Of a DNA stretch of 64,000 nucleotides, positions 43,626-51,579 are shown in pieces. A program made the translations under genes and the position numbers. Numbering within the stretch: position 1 is the first letter of the stretch; every line of letters starts with the position of its first letter. This DNA comes from SIRX01 sp965213905 (GTDB taxonomy: Bacteria > Actinomycetota > Rubrobacteria > Rubrobacterales > Rubrobacteraceae): positions 2,790,001-2,854,000 of the forward strand of contig OZ243922.1 in assembly GCA_965213905.1 (NCBI GenBank), read 5' to 3'. The notes under the pieces were generated by a model. The model made no database searches, was not told where the DNA came from, and saw nothing but the letters and a program-made list of their open reading frames with translations.

Positions 43626-44480
43626 ATGGCTAGCGCAACAGCAAAAGGAGGATCGAAGGGCAACGTCAACGCGGCGCTCTTCTACGTGTTCCTCATCCTC
43701 TTTGTCCTGGTGAGCATGTTCCCGCTCATCTGGGTCTTCAAGATGAGCATTATCACCCGGGCCGAACTTTCGGCCTCACCCCCGACGATCCTGCCGAACA
43801 ACCCGGTAAACCAGGAGTACGGCCAGATCTTCGCCGACCCCGCTTTCCAGAAGGCGCTGCTGAACAGCACGATCATCGCGGGTGTAACTACGGTGCTCTG
43901 CCTGTTTTTCGGTTCGCTGGCGGCCTACGCGATAGCCCGGCTCAGGTTCCGGTTCAAGAGCCCGGTTATGACCTTGATCCTGGCGATCAGCTTCTTCCCC
44001 CAGGTGGCGATTATCGCGCCGCTGTTTATCCAGTTCACCGCAATCGGCGTCATAGACACTTACTGGTCGGTGATCATCGCGGACACGGTGTTCGCGCTGC
44101 CGCTTACGGTCTGGATCCTGGTGGCCTTTTTCCGGGAGTTGCCCTTCGACCTCGAAGAGGCGGCAAAGGTTGACGGGGCGACGACGCTCCAGGCGTTCCA
44201 GAAGGTGATCGTGCCGCTCTCGGCGCCGGGCGTGTTTACCACGGCGATCCTGACTTTTATCTTCGCCTGGAACGACTACATCTTCGCCAACACGTTCCTC
44301 TTTACCCCGGACACCCAGCCGGTTACGGTCGTCATCCCGAACTTTGCAACCGTCTACACCGTTGACTACGGCGCCCAGGCCGCGGCGGCCGTGGTAGTGA
44401 CCGTGCCGCTTGTTATACTGGTTTTGATCTTTCAGCGGAGGATCGTCTCCGGGCTGACCGCCGGGGCCGTAAAGGGATAA
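43626..44480 (+). CDS. Sugar ABC transporter permease, MalG/UgpE type
   Basis: A 284-residue permease with six membrane segments. The EAA loop is DLEEAAKVDGATTLQAFQKV followed by IVPLSAPG, and the MalG-type carboxy end reads FQRRIVSGLTAGAVKG. It forms the heterodimeric channel with the upstream permease. The ATG lies five bases after the upstream stop with CGGAGGAG overlapping that stop, giving coupled translation. It closes the importer operon. Confidence 0.95.
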   Translation: MASATAKGGSKGNVNAALFYVFLILFVLVSMFPLIWVFKMSIITRAELSASPPTILPNNPVNQEYGQIFADPAFQKALLNSTIIAGVTTVLCLFFGSLAAYAIARLRFRFKSPVMTLILAISFFPQVAIIAPLFIQFTAIGVIDTYWSVIIADTVFALPLTVWILVAFFRELPFDLEEAAKVDGATTLQAFQKVIVPLSAPGVFTTAILTFIFAWNDYIFANTFLFTPDTQPVTVVIPNFATVYTVDYGAQAAAAVVVTVPLVILVLIFQRRIVSGLTAGAVKG

Positions 44481-44518
44481 GCGAAGCCGCAACGAAGCGG
44501 AGCTAGAAGGGCGTTCTT

Positions 44519-45520
44519 CTGAAAAAGGAGAGTTTCTGGGCGCGGGACCTCGAGCCCGGCTTGAACCTGCGCTCGTCTTATCTGGCAACCGAAGCCGTAG
44601 TCCGCAATGACAGCCGCGGAACGCCGTATCTTTCTACCAAGTTGGTAGATTCCACCGGCTACGTCGAAGCCCGAATGTGGAGCCTGCCCAGCGAACTGCT
44701 GGAAGGCTTTAGCGAACCCCGATACGTTTACGTCGAAGGCCACACCCACGAGTATCGCGGCACGCTCCAGGTGAAGATAAACCGGCTCAAAACGCTGAAG
44801 CGTTCCGAAATCTCCGAGGACGACTACCTCCCGGCCACGGAGAAAGACCGTGGGGCCTTATCCGCCGAGCTGTTGGCCGCCGGTGGAGAACTAGAGAACC
44901 AGCACCTGAAAGACCTGTTCACCCTGATGTCTTCGGATGAAGGCTTTTGGCAGGCGTTTTGCTCCGCGCCGGCCGCCAAATCCATGCACCACGCCCGGAT
45001 CGGGGGTTTGCTTGAGCACTCGGTACAATGTTTGAGGATCGCCCGCTTTCTGGCGGACGTGTACCCGGTAAACCGGGACCTGTTGTTCTTCGGAGCGATC
45101 TTCCACGACGTCGGCAAGGTGGAGGAGTTGTCCTGGGGTGCGGGGGGCTTCGGCTACACCACAGAAGGCCGGCTGCAGGGGCACGTCGTTTTGGGGGACA
45201 GGTTGGTCGCCGGCTATATCTCTCAGATACCCCACTTCCCGAAAAACCTGGCCCTGCAAATCTCCCACGTACTGCTCGCGCACCAGGGAGAGATCTCCTA
45301 CGGCTCGCCCGAGCAACCCAAGACGCTCGAAGCCCTGCTGGTGCATTTTATAGACAACTTAGACGCGCGGGTCGCGATGTACGTGGAGACGACGGCGAAC
45401 GTTAGCCCGGACGGCTGGAGCCACTACGAAAACCCGCTGCGGCGCGCCCTCTACGTGCCCGAGGAACAAAACAACGTAAACTACGGCACTGCGGACGCCG
45501 AACCGAAAGGCCCGGACTAG
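44519..45520 (+). CDS. OB-fold/HD-domain phosphohydrolase (YhaM-like 3'-5' exoribonuclease), CTG start likely
   Basis: A 333-residue protein: an N-terminal OB fold (ARDLEPG, GTPYLSTKLVDSTGYVEARM, EYRGTLQVKINRLKTL; residues about 8-90) and an HD domain (HHARIGGLLEHSVQCLRIAR, FFGAIFHDVGKVEELS, HVLLAHQGEISYGSPEQPKT; about 155-290). YhaM-type enzymes degrade RNA or DNA from the 3' end. The first ordinary start (TTG 44561) would cut the ARDLEPG segment of the OB fold. CTG 44519 restores it (KKESFWARDLEPG) and has AGAAGGG seven bases upstream. Confidence 0.88.
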   Translation: MKKESFWARDLEPGLNLRSSYLATEAVVRNDSRGTPYLSTKLVDSTGYVEARMWSLPSELLEGFSEPRYVYVEGHTHEYRGTLQVKINRLKTLKRSEISEDDYLPATEKDRGALSAELLAAGGELENQHLKDLFTLMSSDEGFWQAFCSAPAAKSMHHARIGGLLEHSVQCLRIARFLADVYPVNRDLLFFGAIFHDVGKVEELSWGAGGFGYTTEGRLQGHVVLGDRLVAGYISQIPHFPKNLALQISHVLLAHQGEISYGSPEQPKTLEALLVHFIDNLDARVAMYVETTANVSPDGWSHYENPLRRALYVPEEQNNVNYGTADAEPKGPD

Positions 45521-45523
45521 AAC

Positions 45524-45829
45524 CTAAAAGTCGTACTCCGCTTCTTTCCCGGTCTCTTTTTCGTTCGAGTTCTCCGCTACGGAGCTGCTTTCGCGCTTTT
45601 CCTTCTTCACCGGAGGGTTGCTACGTTTGTCCGGGCTTTGGCGGGAGTTTTTCTTGCTCTCTTCCTCGTCTTCTACGGAGGAAGTAAGTTCCTCCTTGAA
45701 CTCGTCTATAGAGCGCCGGGCTTCTCCCACGAAGCGGCCCACGTCCCGGGCCATCTGCGGAAGCTTGCTGGGGCCGAAAATGAGCAAGAACAAGATGCCG
45801 ATAACTATTATTTCCTGGGGACCGAACAC
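45524..45829 (-). CDS. Twin-arginine translocase subunit TatA/TatB
   Basis: A 101-residue protein with the TatA/B pattern: a short N-terminal helix (EIIVIGILFLLIFGPSKLPQ), the FGPSKLP hinge, an amphipathic helix (ARDVGRFVGEARRSIDEFKE) and a long charged tail. A Glu follows the start (FGPQE), as in TatA/TatB. A polar residue within the helix is absent, so TatA and TatB cannot be separated safely. GTG 45829 is the probable start; GTG 45850 is an alternative. It would serve the Tat-type binding protein encoded nearby. tatC is not in the window. Confidence 0.88.
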   Translation of the reverse strand: MFGPQEIIVIGILFLLIFGPSKLPQMARDVGRFVGEARRSIDEFKEELTSSVEDEEESKKNSRQSPDKRSNPPVKKEKRESSSVAENSNEKETGKEAEYDF

Positions 45830-45911
45830 GGTATAAATATACTCCCTCACGCAAAGGCTTACAATCAATGTCTACGGTCAAGGTATATACTCAGATCATG
45901 AAATTTTACGG

Positions 45912-46949
45912 GTGGAGCCAAAGTTGATTTCCTGGGGGGCGGTACGCACGATAGCTGTTGCGCTGGCTTCCCGTACCGAGAGCGCCTCCCCGCCGGAGGA
46001 CTTCGACTACCGGGACGCCGTACAGCGCACGATGGAACCCCTCGCCGACTTTACCGGTATAAGGTTGCCGCAGGGGCCACCGGACGGACGCCAGTTGCGG
46101 ATCGCGGACCGGGAGGAGTGGATCGACTTCAACATAGAAGGTTTCGGCTCTCTCATGGAGCCCGTCCTGAAACGGGCCACCGTCGAGGCGAACAACCTGA
46201 CCTGGGCCCTGGGCGGGGCCACCCTCACGGCGCAGGTCGGCCTGTTGCTGGGGTTTCTCTCGGCCCGGGTCTTGGGCCAGTACGATACTGGCCCGCTTCT
46301 TACGCGCCGGAGCGTCGAAGAGCCGGGCAAAGTGTTCTTCCTGGACGGCAACATAGTCTCCGCCGCCGGCAGAATTGGGATTCCGGTAGACGGGTTGAGG
46401 CTCTGGATCGTGCTGCACGAAATGACCCACGCCTTGCAGTTCGAAGGTTATCCTTGGCTGCGCGACCACCTGGGAGAACTCCTCGAAAGCCTCATCAACC
46501 CGCTGGCCGAGAAGCTTGGCGCGCGGGAAGCCGTAAAGCGCCTCTCCGACAACCTCCGCACCGGAGGAAGATCCGTGGAACTGATGATGAGCCTAGAGCA
46601 GCGCGAGAACTTCGACCGGATGCAGGCCACCATGGCCGTAATAGAAGGCTACTCGGACTACGTCATGCACCACGTTGGTAGCGGCCTGGTCCCAAACTAC
46701 GACCACCTGAGCCGCCGCATGTCCGCCAGCCGGGCGCACCGCCCGCCCCTCGAAACGGCTATATTCCGCATAACGGGTCTGGACATGAAGCTAGAGCAGT
46801 ACCGCCTTGGGGAGAGGTTCGCCGACGCCGTCGCCCGTCGCCGGGGCATGGACGGCCTGAACCGCGTGTGGGAAAAACCCGCGAACCTGCCAACCCTCGC
46901 GGAAGTTCGGGACCCGGGCCTCTGGCTAGAGAGGATAGACGCGGCCTGA
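45912..46949 (+). CDS. Zincin-like metallopeptidase (DUF2342 / F420-biosynthesis-associated family)
   Basis: A 345-residue soluble protein with the zinc motif HEMTH in WIVLHEMTHALQFEGYPWLR (about residue 163) and a downstream EGYSDYVMHHVGSGLVPNYD that can supply the third ligand. This arrangement matches the actinobacterial DUF2342 hydrolases often found near F420 genes. No F420 gene is visible here, and proteolytic activity of the family is unproven. The GTG start lacks a ribosome site; a TATACT box ends 20 bases before it. Divergent from tatA. Confidence 0.88.
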   Translation: MEPKLISWGAVRTIAVALASRTESASPPEDFDYRDAVQRTMEPLADFTGIRLPQGPPDGRQLRIADREEWIDFNIEGFGSLMEPVLKRATVEANNLTWALGGATLTAQVGLLLGFLSARVLGQYDTGPLLTRRSVEEPGKVFFLDGNIVSAAGRIGIPVDGLRLWIVLHEMTHALQFEGYPWLRDHLGELLESLINPLAEKLGAREAVKRLSDNLRTGGRSVELMMSLEQRENFDRMQATMAVIEGYSDYVMHHVGSGLVPNYDHLSRRMSASRAHRPPLETAIFRITGLDMKLEQYRLGERFADAVARRRGMDGLNRVWEKPANLPTLAEVRDPGLWLERIDAA

Positions 46950-46950
46950 G

Positions 46951-47286
46951 ATGCAGGAGAAAGGCGACGAACGCCGCTCTTTGGGTTACGAGTTCCCCGA
47001 GGAAGAAAACGCCCGGAGATCCGCCACAGAGCTAGACCGACGTTTTACCGGCCGGGAACTGGTCGGGCTCCGCATCTTCCGTGTCCGCTGGAACGGAAAT
47101 TACCTCGTCGAGGCGACTTTCTCCGAGGAAATTCGGGACTCGCGCCTGCAAGACGCCCGCGCCCTTTTGGGCGAAGCTGGAAACCCCGTACACCCCGACG
47201 ATCTCAGCGACTATAAACGGGCGACCGGGGAAAACACCCGAGGTTTACCCGATTGGCTCCGGCGGTTTTTCGGCCAACGCTACTGA
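46951..47286 (+). CDS. Hypothetical basic/acidic protein
   Basis: A 111-residue protein starting one base after the metallopeptidase stop, hence in the same operon. It is rich in Arg and Glu, with a beta-type core (GRELVGLRIFRVRWNGNYLV then EATFSEEIRD) and a C-terminal WLRRFFGQRY. No family is recognised. Termination follows at the 47296 hairpin. Confidence 0.6.
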   Translation: MQEKGDERRSLGYEFPEEENARRSATELDRRFTGRELVGLRIFRVRWNGNYLVEATFSEEIRDSRLQDARALLGEAGNPVHPDDLSDYKRATGENTRGLPDWLRRFFGQRY

Positions 47287-47295
47287 GCAAACGCA

Positions 47296-47331
47296 AAAGG
47301 CGGGCTCCCTTTTAAAAGAGAGCCCGCCTTT
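47296..47331. terminator. Bidirectional terminator between convergent units
   Basis: AAAGGCGGGCTC and GAGCCCGCCTTT form a perfect 12-bp stem with a 12-base loop, flanked by A-runs on the left and T-runs on the right. It can stop transcription from both the metallopeptidase unit and the DUF2795 gene. Confidence 0.9.
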
Positions 47332-47355
47332 GTGCAGTGGTGCTGGTTGTGCTGT

Positions 47356-47556
47356 TTACTGACCGGTTACGTTGGAAATTACCTGCTGCGGGTCCGAGTA
47401 CTGGCCGGGGTCCAGGTTGTTCTTGAGCTGGTCTATAATGCTGCCGTCCGCGTTGTTGTTCTGCGCCTCGCTGACGATCTGGTCCTTGTTTGCGGGCCAG
47501 TTAATGTTCTGTAGATATTGCTGCAGATCCTGCGGGTTGAAATTACCTAGATCCAT
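47356..47556 (-). CDS. DUF2795 small protein
   Basis: A 66-residue protein. LQQYLQNINWPANKDQIVSE, then NNNADGSIIDQLKNN and QYSDPQQVISNV, matches the DUF2795 pattern (a helical fold built around a Tyr/Trp-Pro-A-x-K-x-E/D segment) common in actinobacteria. Function is unknown. It is rich in Asn and Gln. AAAGGAGAGCG lies upstream of the ATG. It sits beside the PRC-barrel stress genes, where DUF2795 proteins often occur. Confidence 0.8.
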   Translation of the reverse strand: MDLGNFNPQDLQQYLQNINWPANKDQIVSEAQNNNADGSIIDQLKNNLDPGQYSDPQQVISNVTGQ

Positions 47557-47630
47557 TTTCGCTCTCCTTTAGCAAGGGTTTCAACGACTTGGCAGTGCTC
47601 TTCTACGGCAAGAGGGTTCGGGTGGTGGGG

Positions 47631-48464
47631 CTACCGCTCGTCGCCCTCGACCTCGATCTCCTCTTTCCGGACATCTTCTTCGATCACTTCTTCGTCCTCG
47701 ACCACGTCTTTGTTGATCCGGATTTCTTCTTTGGTCACTTCGCGCTTTTCGGCGACGACTTCTTCTTCCTTGACCGGTACCCGTATCTCTTCACCCTCGT
47801 CGGAATCTGTGCCTTTCTCCACGGTCTCGGCGTCTGAACCGCTGTCGTCGTCCATGGAGACGCGCTCGACGGTTACTTCTTCACGCTTTTTGGGTACGCG
47901 GACTTGTTCCCGGTCGGTCCGGGCGCGTTTGCGGACTTTGACGCCACCGTCTTCGCGCTCGCGCTCGCGGGTGCCGGCCCGTATCTCTTCTTCTTTGCGC
48001 TCGACCCGCAGTTCGTCGTCACTGTCGTGCTCTACGTCCGCGCCACGCTCACTATCCGCGCCACGCTCGCCATCGTCATCATCTTCCGAATAGTAGCCGC
48101 CATACGCCCCGCGGTCGGTATCGTCATCGTGGTGCTCCAGGCCGTAGTGATCCCGCACCTGGCGCTCGAAGTCCGGTGAAATCGCTTCGTCGTCGTCGAA
48201 GTCCGGGCCGTCCTGTACGTGGTTCTTCTCGGCCGCAACGGTGATGGTCTGTTCCCCTTCATCCACCCGGCAAGCGTCCATCGGAATCAGGGTGGAGTTC
48301 ATGCCCAAAAGACCCATTTTTACCCCGATATATTCGGGCCGGTCGGTTTCGTCCACGAAAAGATCGTCTACTTTGCCGACCTTTTCGCCATCCCGGTCGT
48401 TGACCTGATAGCCGTCATACAAATCTTCTACTTCCCTGAAGCGGTCGTTGCGTTCTTCAGCCAC
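47631..48464 (-). CDS. PRC-barrel plus DUF2382 (YsnF/AvaK) stress protein, copy 1
   Basis: A 277-residue protein. The N-terminal PRC barrel (residues about 5-75) reads DRDGEKVGKVDDLFVDETDR and PEYIGVKMGLLGMNSTLIPM. An acidic, Asp/Gly-rich linker follows. The C-terminal DUF2382 domain (about 150-277) alternates RVPKKREEVTVERV, EEIRVPVKEEEVVAEKREVT and KEEIRINKDVVEDEEVIEED. GTG 48464 with AGAAAGGA six bases upstream is preferred to the reading from 48488. It is paralogous to the gene at 50095. Such proteins are linked to general stress resistance. Confidence 0.9.
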   Translation of the reverse strand: MAEERNDRFREVEDLYDGYQVNDRDGEKVGKVDDLFVDETDRPEYIGVKMGLLGMNSTLIPMDACRVDEGEQTITVAAEKNHVQDGPDFDDDEAISPDFERQVRDHYGLEHHDDDTDRGAYGGYYSEDDDDGERGADSERGADVEHDSDDELRVERKEEEIRAGTREREREDGGVKVRKRARTDREQVRVPKKREEVTVERVSMDDDSGSDAETVEKGTDSDEGEEIRVPVKEEEVVAEKREVTKEEIRINKDVVEDEEVIEEDVRKEEIEVEGDER

Positions 48465-48622
48465 GTTGGTTCCTTTCTCGAAAGCCAATATTTGCTACTA
48501 CACAACTCCGTTACCCCGCACCGCGAACCGCGAAACAAGATTGTGCCGGCTAAAGTGTTCCAAGACACCAAAAGTGTCCGGGGAGGCCGGGCTGTAAGTG
48601 AACGGACGCCGCTATCGGACGT

Positions 48623-48646
48623 CGCCGGTTGACCGGTCAACCGGCG
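48623..48646. promoter_or_regulatory. Perfect 24-bp palindrome
   Basis: CGCCGGTTGACC is followed directly by its exact complement GGTCAACCGGCG with no loop. It lies between the PRC-barrel gene and the orphan gene at 48686, three bases from a second palindrome. No T-run follows. A protein-binding site is more likely than a terminator. Confidence 0.5.
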
Positions 48647-48648
48647 TG

Positions 48649-48663
48649 CCGCAAAGTTTGCGG
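48649..48663. promoter_or_regulatory. Perfect 15-bp palindrome adjacent to the 24-bp one
   Basis: CCGCAAA-G-TTTGCGG is a perfect 7-1-7 inverted repeat. Together with 48623-48646 it makes a tandem palindromic region of 41 bases upstream of PRC-barrel copy 1. Confidence 0.45.
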
Positions 48664-48685
48664 TACTTACCCGACGCCCGCCCGG

Positions 48686-49231
48686 CTACTCGGGTTGGTA
48701 GTACCGTGGCCTCTGGGTCTGACGCTCGGTTTTGTCCAGCAGGTCCTCTACGGCTTCCGCGACGGGTTGAAGTTCGTACGTTTCACCGTGAAAGAGGATA
48801 GCTTCGTGTTCGGTGTCGAAACCGCGGAAGCGGTCGCCGGGTTCGGTGAGGGCCAGCACGTCCAGTGGTTCCGTGTAGGAGTCGAAGAACCTGTGGCTTT
48901 TAGAAGAATCGTGCCAGTTCTCCAGGCGCTCCCCGAACTGCTCGAAGTACTCGACGATCCCCCGGGAGCGGAGGATGGAGTCTTCTTCGACCTCCAGGCT
49001 TTCGCGAAGCTCGCCGCCGCGTTCGGAACCGTTGTCTCCGGGCGGCCAGAGGAGCCGTGAGATCCTGCCGAGGGCCGTCAGGAGGTTTTGGATCGAGAAC
49101 CAGAAGCGGTGCCCGGAGGCCCCGACCGTGGCCCCGGCCCGGGAGGCGTTCAAGTCTTCGAAGGCCAAGATCGCGAACCGACACTGACGCTCGACTTCTC
49201 TTTGAAGCTGTCGTAGTAGAAATTTCTCCAC
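48686..49231 (-). CDS. Hypothetical helical protein next to the Crp gene
   Basis: A 181-residue soluble protein. The N-terminal half is helical (EKFLLRQLQREVERQCRFAI, FSIQNLLTALGRISRLLW), and the C-terminal half is acidic with aromatic clusters (IVEYFEQFGERLENWHDSSK, ALTEPGDRFRGFDTEHEAIL). The N-terminus resembles small alpha-helical proteins that record surface or cell-count features, but no family can be named. GTG 49231 has GGAGG six bases upstream, and that site lies in the end of the Crp gene. It is probably co-transcribed with the regulator. Confidence 0.65.
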   Translation of the reverse strand: MEKFLLRQLQREVERQCRFAILAFEDLNASRAGATVGASGHRFWFSIQNLLTALGRISRLLWPPGDNGSERGGELRESLEVEEDSILRSRGIVEYFEQFGERLENWHDSSKSHRFFDSYTEPLDVLALTEPGDRFRGFDTEHEAILFHGETYELQPVAEAVEDLLDKTERQTQRPRYYQPE

Positions 49232-49232
49232 C

Positions 49233-49979
49233 CTACGCCTCCGCACCGGTTATCTGGGCGGCCTGGCTCAAGGTTTCGAGGTCTCTCACGTGTATCCTGC
49301 GGCGCTTCAACTCGACGACCCCGAGGTCCTGGAGGCGGGCAAAAGCCCGGGTTACGGCCTCGCGGTTCGCCCCGATCATGGTTCCTAGTTGCTGGTGGGT
49401 GTAGTGGGTGGGTATCCTGTAGTCTTCACCGGTCTTGACGCCCTCGCTCTCGATGAGTTCGAGTATTAGGCCGGCGAGCCGGGCGGGAACTTCTTTTAGT
49501 CCCAGGGCTTCCATTCGGGCCTCGTAGCGCATCAGCCGTTCTCCCAACAGGTACGTGAGTTGCAATCCTACCTGGGGTTTGTTGAGGATCAAGCGTTCCA
49601 GGTCGGCCCGGCACATGGCGAAGACCGTCGAGGGCTCCAACGCCTCAGCGTAAGCGTTGCGTAGACGCTGCGCCGTGAGCGCCATCTCCCCGAAGACCGT
49701 GCCGCTACCGAATACGGCCAGGGTAAACTCCCGCTCCTCCGGGGTCTTGCGGTAGATCCTGACCCGGCCGGATTGGAGTATGAACAGCGTCTCGGACAGG
49801 TCCATCGGCGTAAAGAAGACCTCACCCGGCTCTACGTGGGTCTCGAGCTTCTGCCACTCTATCTCTTCTATCTCGTCGCGGGAGAGCGGCTCGAACATGT
49901 CTACCATCGAGAGGAGCTTGAGGCTCTCCTCTGTTGTGCTCCCGCTGGTCCTTCTGAGCTTTACCAAAGTCACCTCCAA
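49233..49979 (-). CDS. Crp/Fnr-family transcriptional regulator
   Basis: A 248-residue regulator. The cyclic-nucleotide-type beta barrel (about 30-140) has SETLFILQSGRVRIYRKTPE and GSGTVFGEMALTAQ. A dimer helix follows, then a C-terminal winged helix with recognition helix THQQLGTMIGANREAVTRAF. The barrel keeps the GEMA part of the cAMP pocket, but the usual phosphate-binding RxA/RSA is replaced by QRLRNAYAE, so ligand binding is uncertain. No N-terminal cysteine cluster is present, so it is not an oxygen-sensing Fnr. It lies between two PRC/DUF2382 genes and may control them. Confidence 0.9.
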   Translation of the reverse strand: MEVTLVKLRRTSGSTTEESLKLLSMVDMFEPLSRDEIEEIEWQKLETHVEPGEVFFTPMDLSETLFILQSGRVRIYRKTPEEREFTLAVFGSGTVFGEMALTAQRLRNAYAEALEPSTVFAMCRADLERLILNKPQVGLQLTYLLGERLMRYEARMEALGLKEVPARLAGLILELIESEGVKTGEDYRIPTHYTHQQLGTMIGANREAVTRAFARLQDLGVVELKRRRIHVRDLETLSQAAQITGAEA

Positions 49980-50094
49980 AAGGTTCGCGACCCAGGTATT
50001 TACCGCATAGCGGGGACAGACGCGGGCAGAAATGGCGCCGGCGCGCAGTCAGGCCGACGCCGTTTCCATGCTACTCTGGTAGCGACCGTGTGGT

Positions 50095-51072
50095 TTAGTC
50101 GTCGCGGTAGTTCGCTTCGCCTTCTATCTCGACCTCTTCTTTGCGAACATCCTCTTCGACGATCTCTTCCTCCTCGACTATCCTTTTCTTTATGCGGAGT
50201 TCTTCCTTTACCACCGGGCGCTTCTCGACCACAACCTCTTCTTCGACCACGGGAATTCGGATCTCTTCTTCGTCCGACTCTACCCCTGGGGATCCCCCCG
50301 GGGTGTTTTGCTCCGGGCTTTCGGAGACGGGCTCGTCACCCACCGGGACGCGCTCGACGGTCACCTCCTCGCGTTTTTTGGGGACGCGCACCCTTTCGCG
50401 GTCGGTCCTCGTCCTGCGGCGTACGTTGACCGCGCCGGCCTCACGCTCCCGCGTACCGGTCCTCAACTCTTCTTCCGTGCGCTGAATCCTCAACTCGTCG
50501 TCGCCGGCGCCCTCAGCCGCGACGGGCTCATCCCGAACAGGCTCATCTCGGATGGGTTCGTCCCGGATTGGTTCTTGCCGGCTGTCTTGGCGCGGCGGGC
50601 GTACTTCCGCGTCCGGGCGGGCGGTCTCCGGGGGTTCTCCCGCGCCGCGCCGTTCTCCGTACTCCAGGTCTACGTTTGGGGGTCTCTCCGCGTCCAGGTT
50701 GGGTGAGGAATAGCCGCCGCGGGGGCTCTCGCTGGTGCTTGGGGAGAGGTTGTAGTAACGTCGGATCTCTGCTTCGTGCTCGGGGGAGACGGTCTCGTCA
50801 TCGTCGAAGCTGGGCGCGTTTTTTATAGCTTCTTTCGGGGCCGCGACTTCGAGAAGCTCCCGCTTGTCGTTTGCGCGTACGAGGTCCATCGGGATAAGGG
50901 TAGACTTCATCCCCAGAAAACCCATTTTGACCCCGATATATTCCGGCTGACCGCTTTCGTCTACAAAAAGGTCGTCCACCCGGCCGATCTCTTCGTAGTG
51001 TTCGTCGAAGACCCTGTAGCGGGCGTAATCTTGCTGTAGGTTGCTCGCGGAACGCTCGTTTTCGTCGTGCAT
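50095..51072 (-). CDS. PRC-barrel plus DUF2382 (YsnF/AvaK) stress protein, copy 2
   Basis: A 325-residue paralogue of the 47631 gene. The PRC barrel shows YARYRVFDEHYEEIGRVDDL and FVDESGQPEYIGVKMGFLGM, the latter nearly identical to copy 1. The linker is longer and contains the imperfect repeat EPIRDEPIRDEPVRDEPV (about residue 165). The DUF2382 region has RVPKKREEVTVERVPVGDEP, VEEEVVVEKRPVVKEELRIK and KRIVEEEEIVEEDVRKEEVE. The near-identical blocks in both copies show duplication or conversion. Start ATG 51072 is followed by the typical polar leader. Confidence 0.9.
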   Translation of the reverse strand: MHDENERSASNLQQDYARYRVFDEHYEEIGRVDDLFVDESGQPEYIGVKMGFLGMKSTLIPMDLVRANDKRELLEVAAPKEAIKNAPSFDDDETVSPEHEAEIRRYYNLSPSTSESPRGGYSSPNLDAERPPNVDLEYGERRGAGEPPETARPDAEVRPPRQDSRQEPIRDEPIRDEPVRDEPVAAEGAGDDELRIQRTEEELRTGTREREAGAVNVRRRTRTDRERVRVPKKREEVTVERVPVGDEPVSESPEQNTPGGSPGVESDEEEIRIPVVEEEVVVEKRPVVKEELRIKKRIVEEEEIVEEDVRKEEVEIEGEANYRDD

Positions 51073-51185
51073 CGCGCACCTCTCTCTGATGCTCCGGTTA
51101 CATTACTCGTCGGTTACCCTCATAAAGAGGAAAGTAAACGGTTTGTTGGGGTAAGGTGTGTCCGGTTTTGGAGTGGGGTTACCGG

Positions 51186-51485
51186 TTACTCCATGCGCTG
51201 TTCGAGGCGTGTGATCTGGTCCCGGAGCTCGCTTATTTCGTTTTCGAGGTACGCTTCCCGGCCCCGGATACGGGTGTAGCCCGACTCTAGCGCCGAGCCG
51301 ATGCGGTCTATCGTCCTGACGGAAGTTCTGCCAACGAAGCTGGCCGAGATGGCTATGCCGCTGAGGGCGGATTTTCCGAAGGACCTGGCAGTGGGCGTGG
51401 CCACGAACGAACCCGCCGCGAACCCTCCCGCCGCCCCGACTACAGTCCCTACTAGAAACTTCGTCGAACCCTTGCCCAAGCGCAA
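51186..51485 (-). CDS. Glycine-zipper plus coiled-coil small protein
   Basis: A 99-residue protein with a Gly/Ala-rich hydrophobic N-terminus (GTVVGAAGGFAAGSFVATPT, residues about 12-40), a Ser/Gly-rich stretch, and a C-terminal coiled coil (AYLENEISELRDQITRLEQR). This resembles YtxH-type stress envelope proteins but lacks their full motif. It directly precedes PRC copy 2 on the same strand. Divergent from selA. Confidence 0.65.
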   Translation of the reverse strand: MRLGKGSTKFLVGTVVGAAGGFAAGSFVATPTARSFGKSALSGIAISASFVGRTSVRTIDRIGSALESGYTRIRGREAYLENEISELRDQITRLEQRME

Positions 51486-51565
51486 ACAACCTCTCCTTTA
51501 CGAACACTTTCAGACGCCTTCAGTATAGCTTATCTGATCGCGACGCCGACTGGAGAGCCGCGCGT

Positions 51566-51571
51566 TATACT
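51566..51571 (+). promoter_or_regulatory. selA -10 box
   Basis: TATACT ends eight bases before ATG 51580, and no ribosome site is present between them. This indicates a leaderless or near-leaderless transcript. Confidence 0.45.
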
Positions 51572-51579
51572 AGCCACAC

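Noticed and set aside
47704..48093. Plus-strand Ser/Arg-rich frames over the PRC-barrel gene
   Set aside because: They mirror the acidic repeats of the DUF2382 domain and have no independent support.
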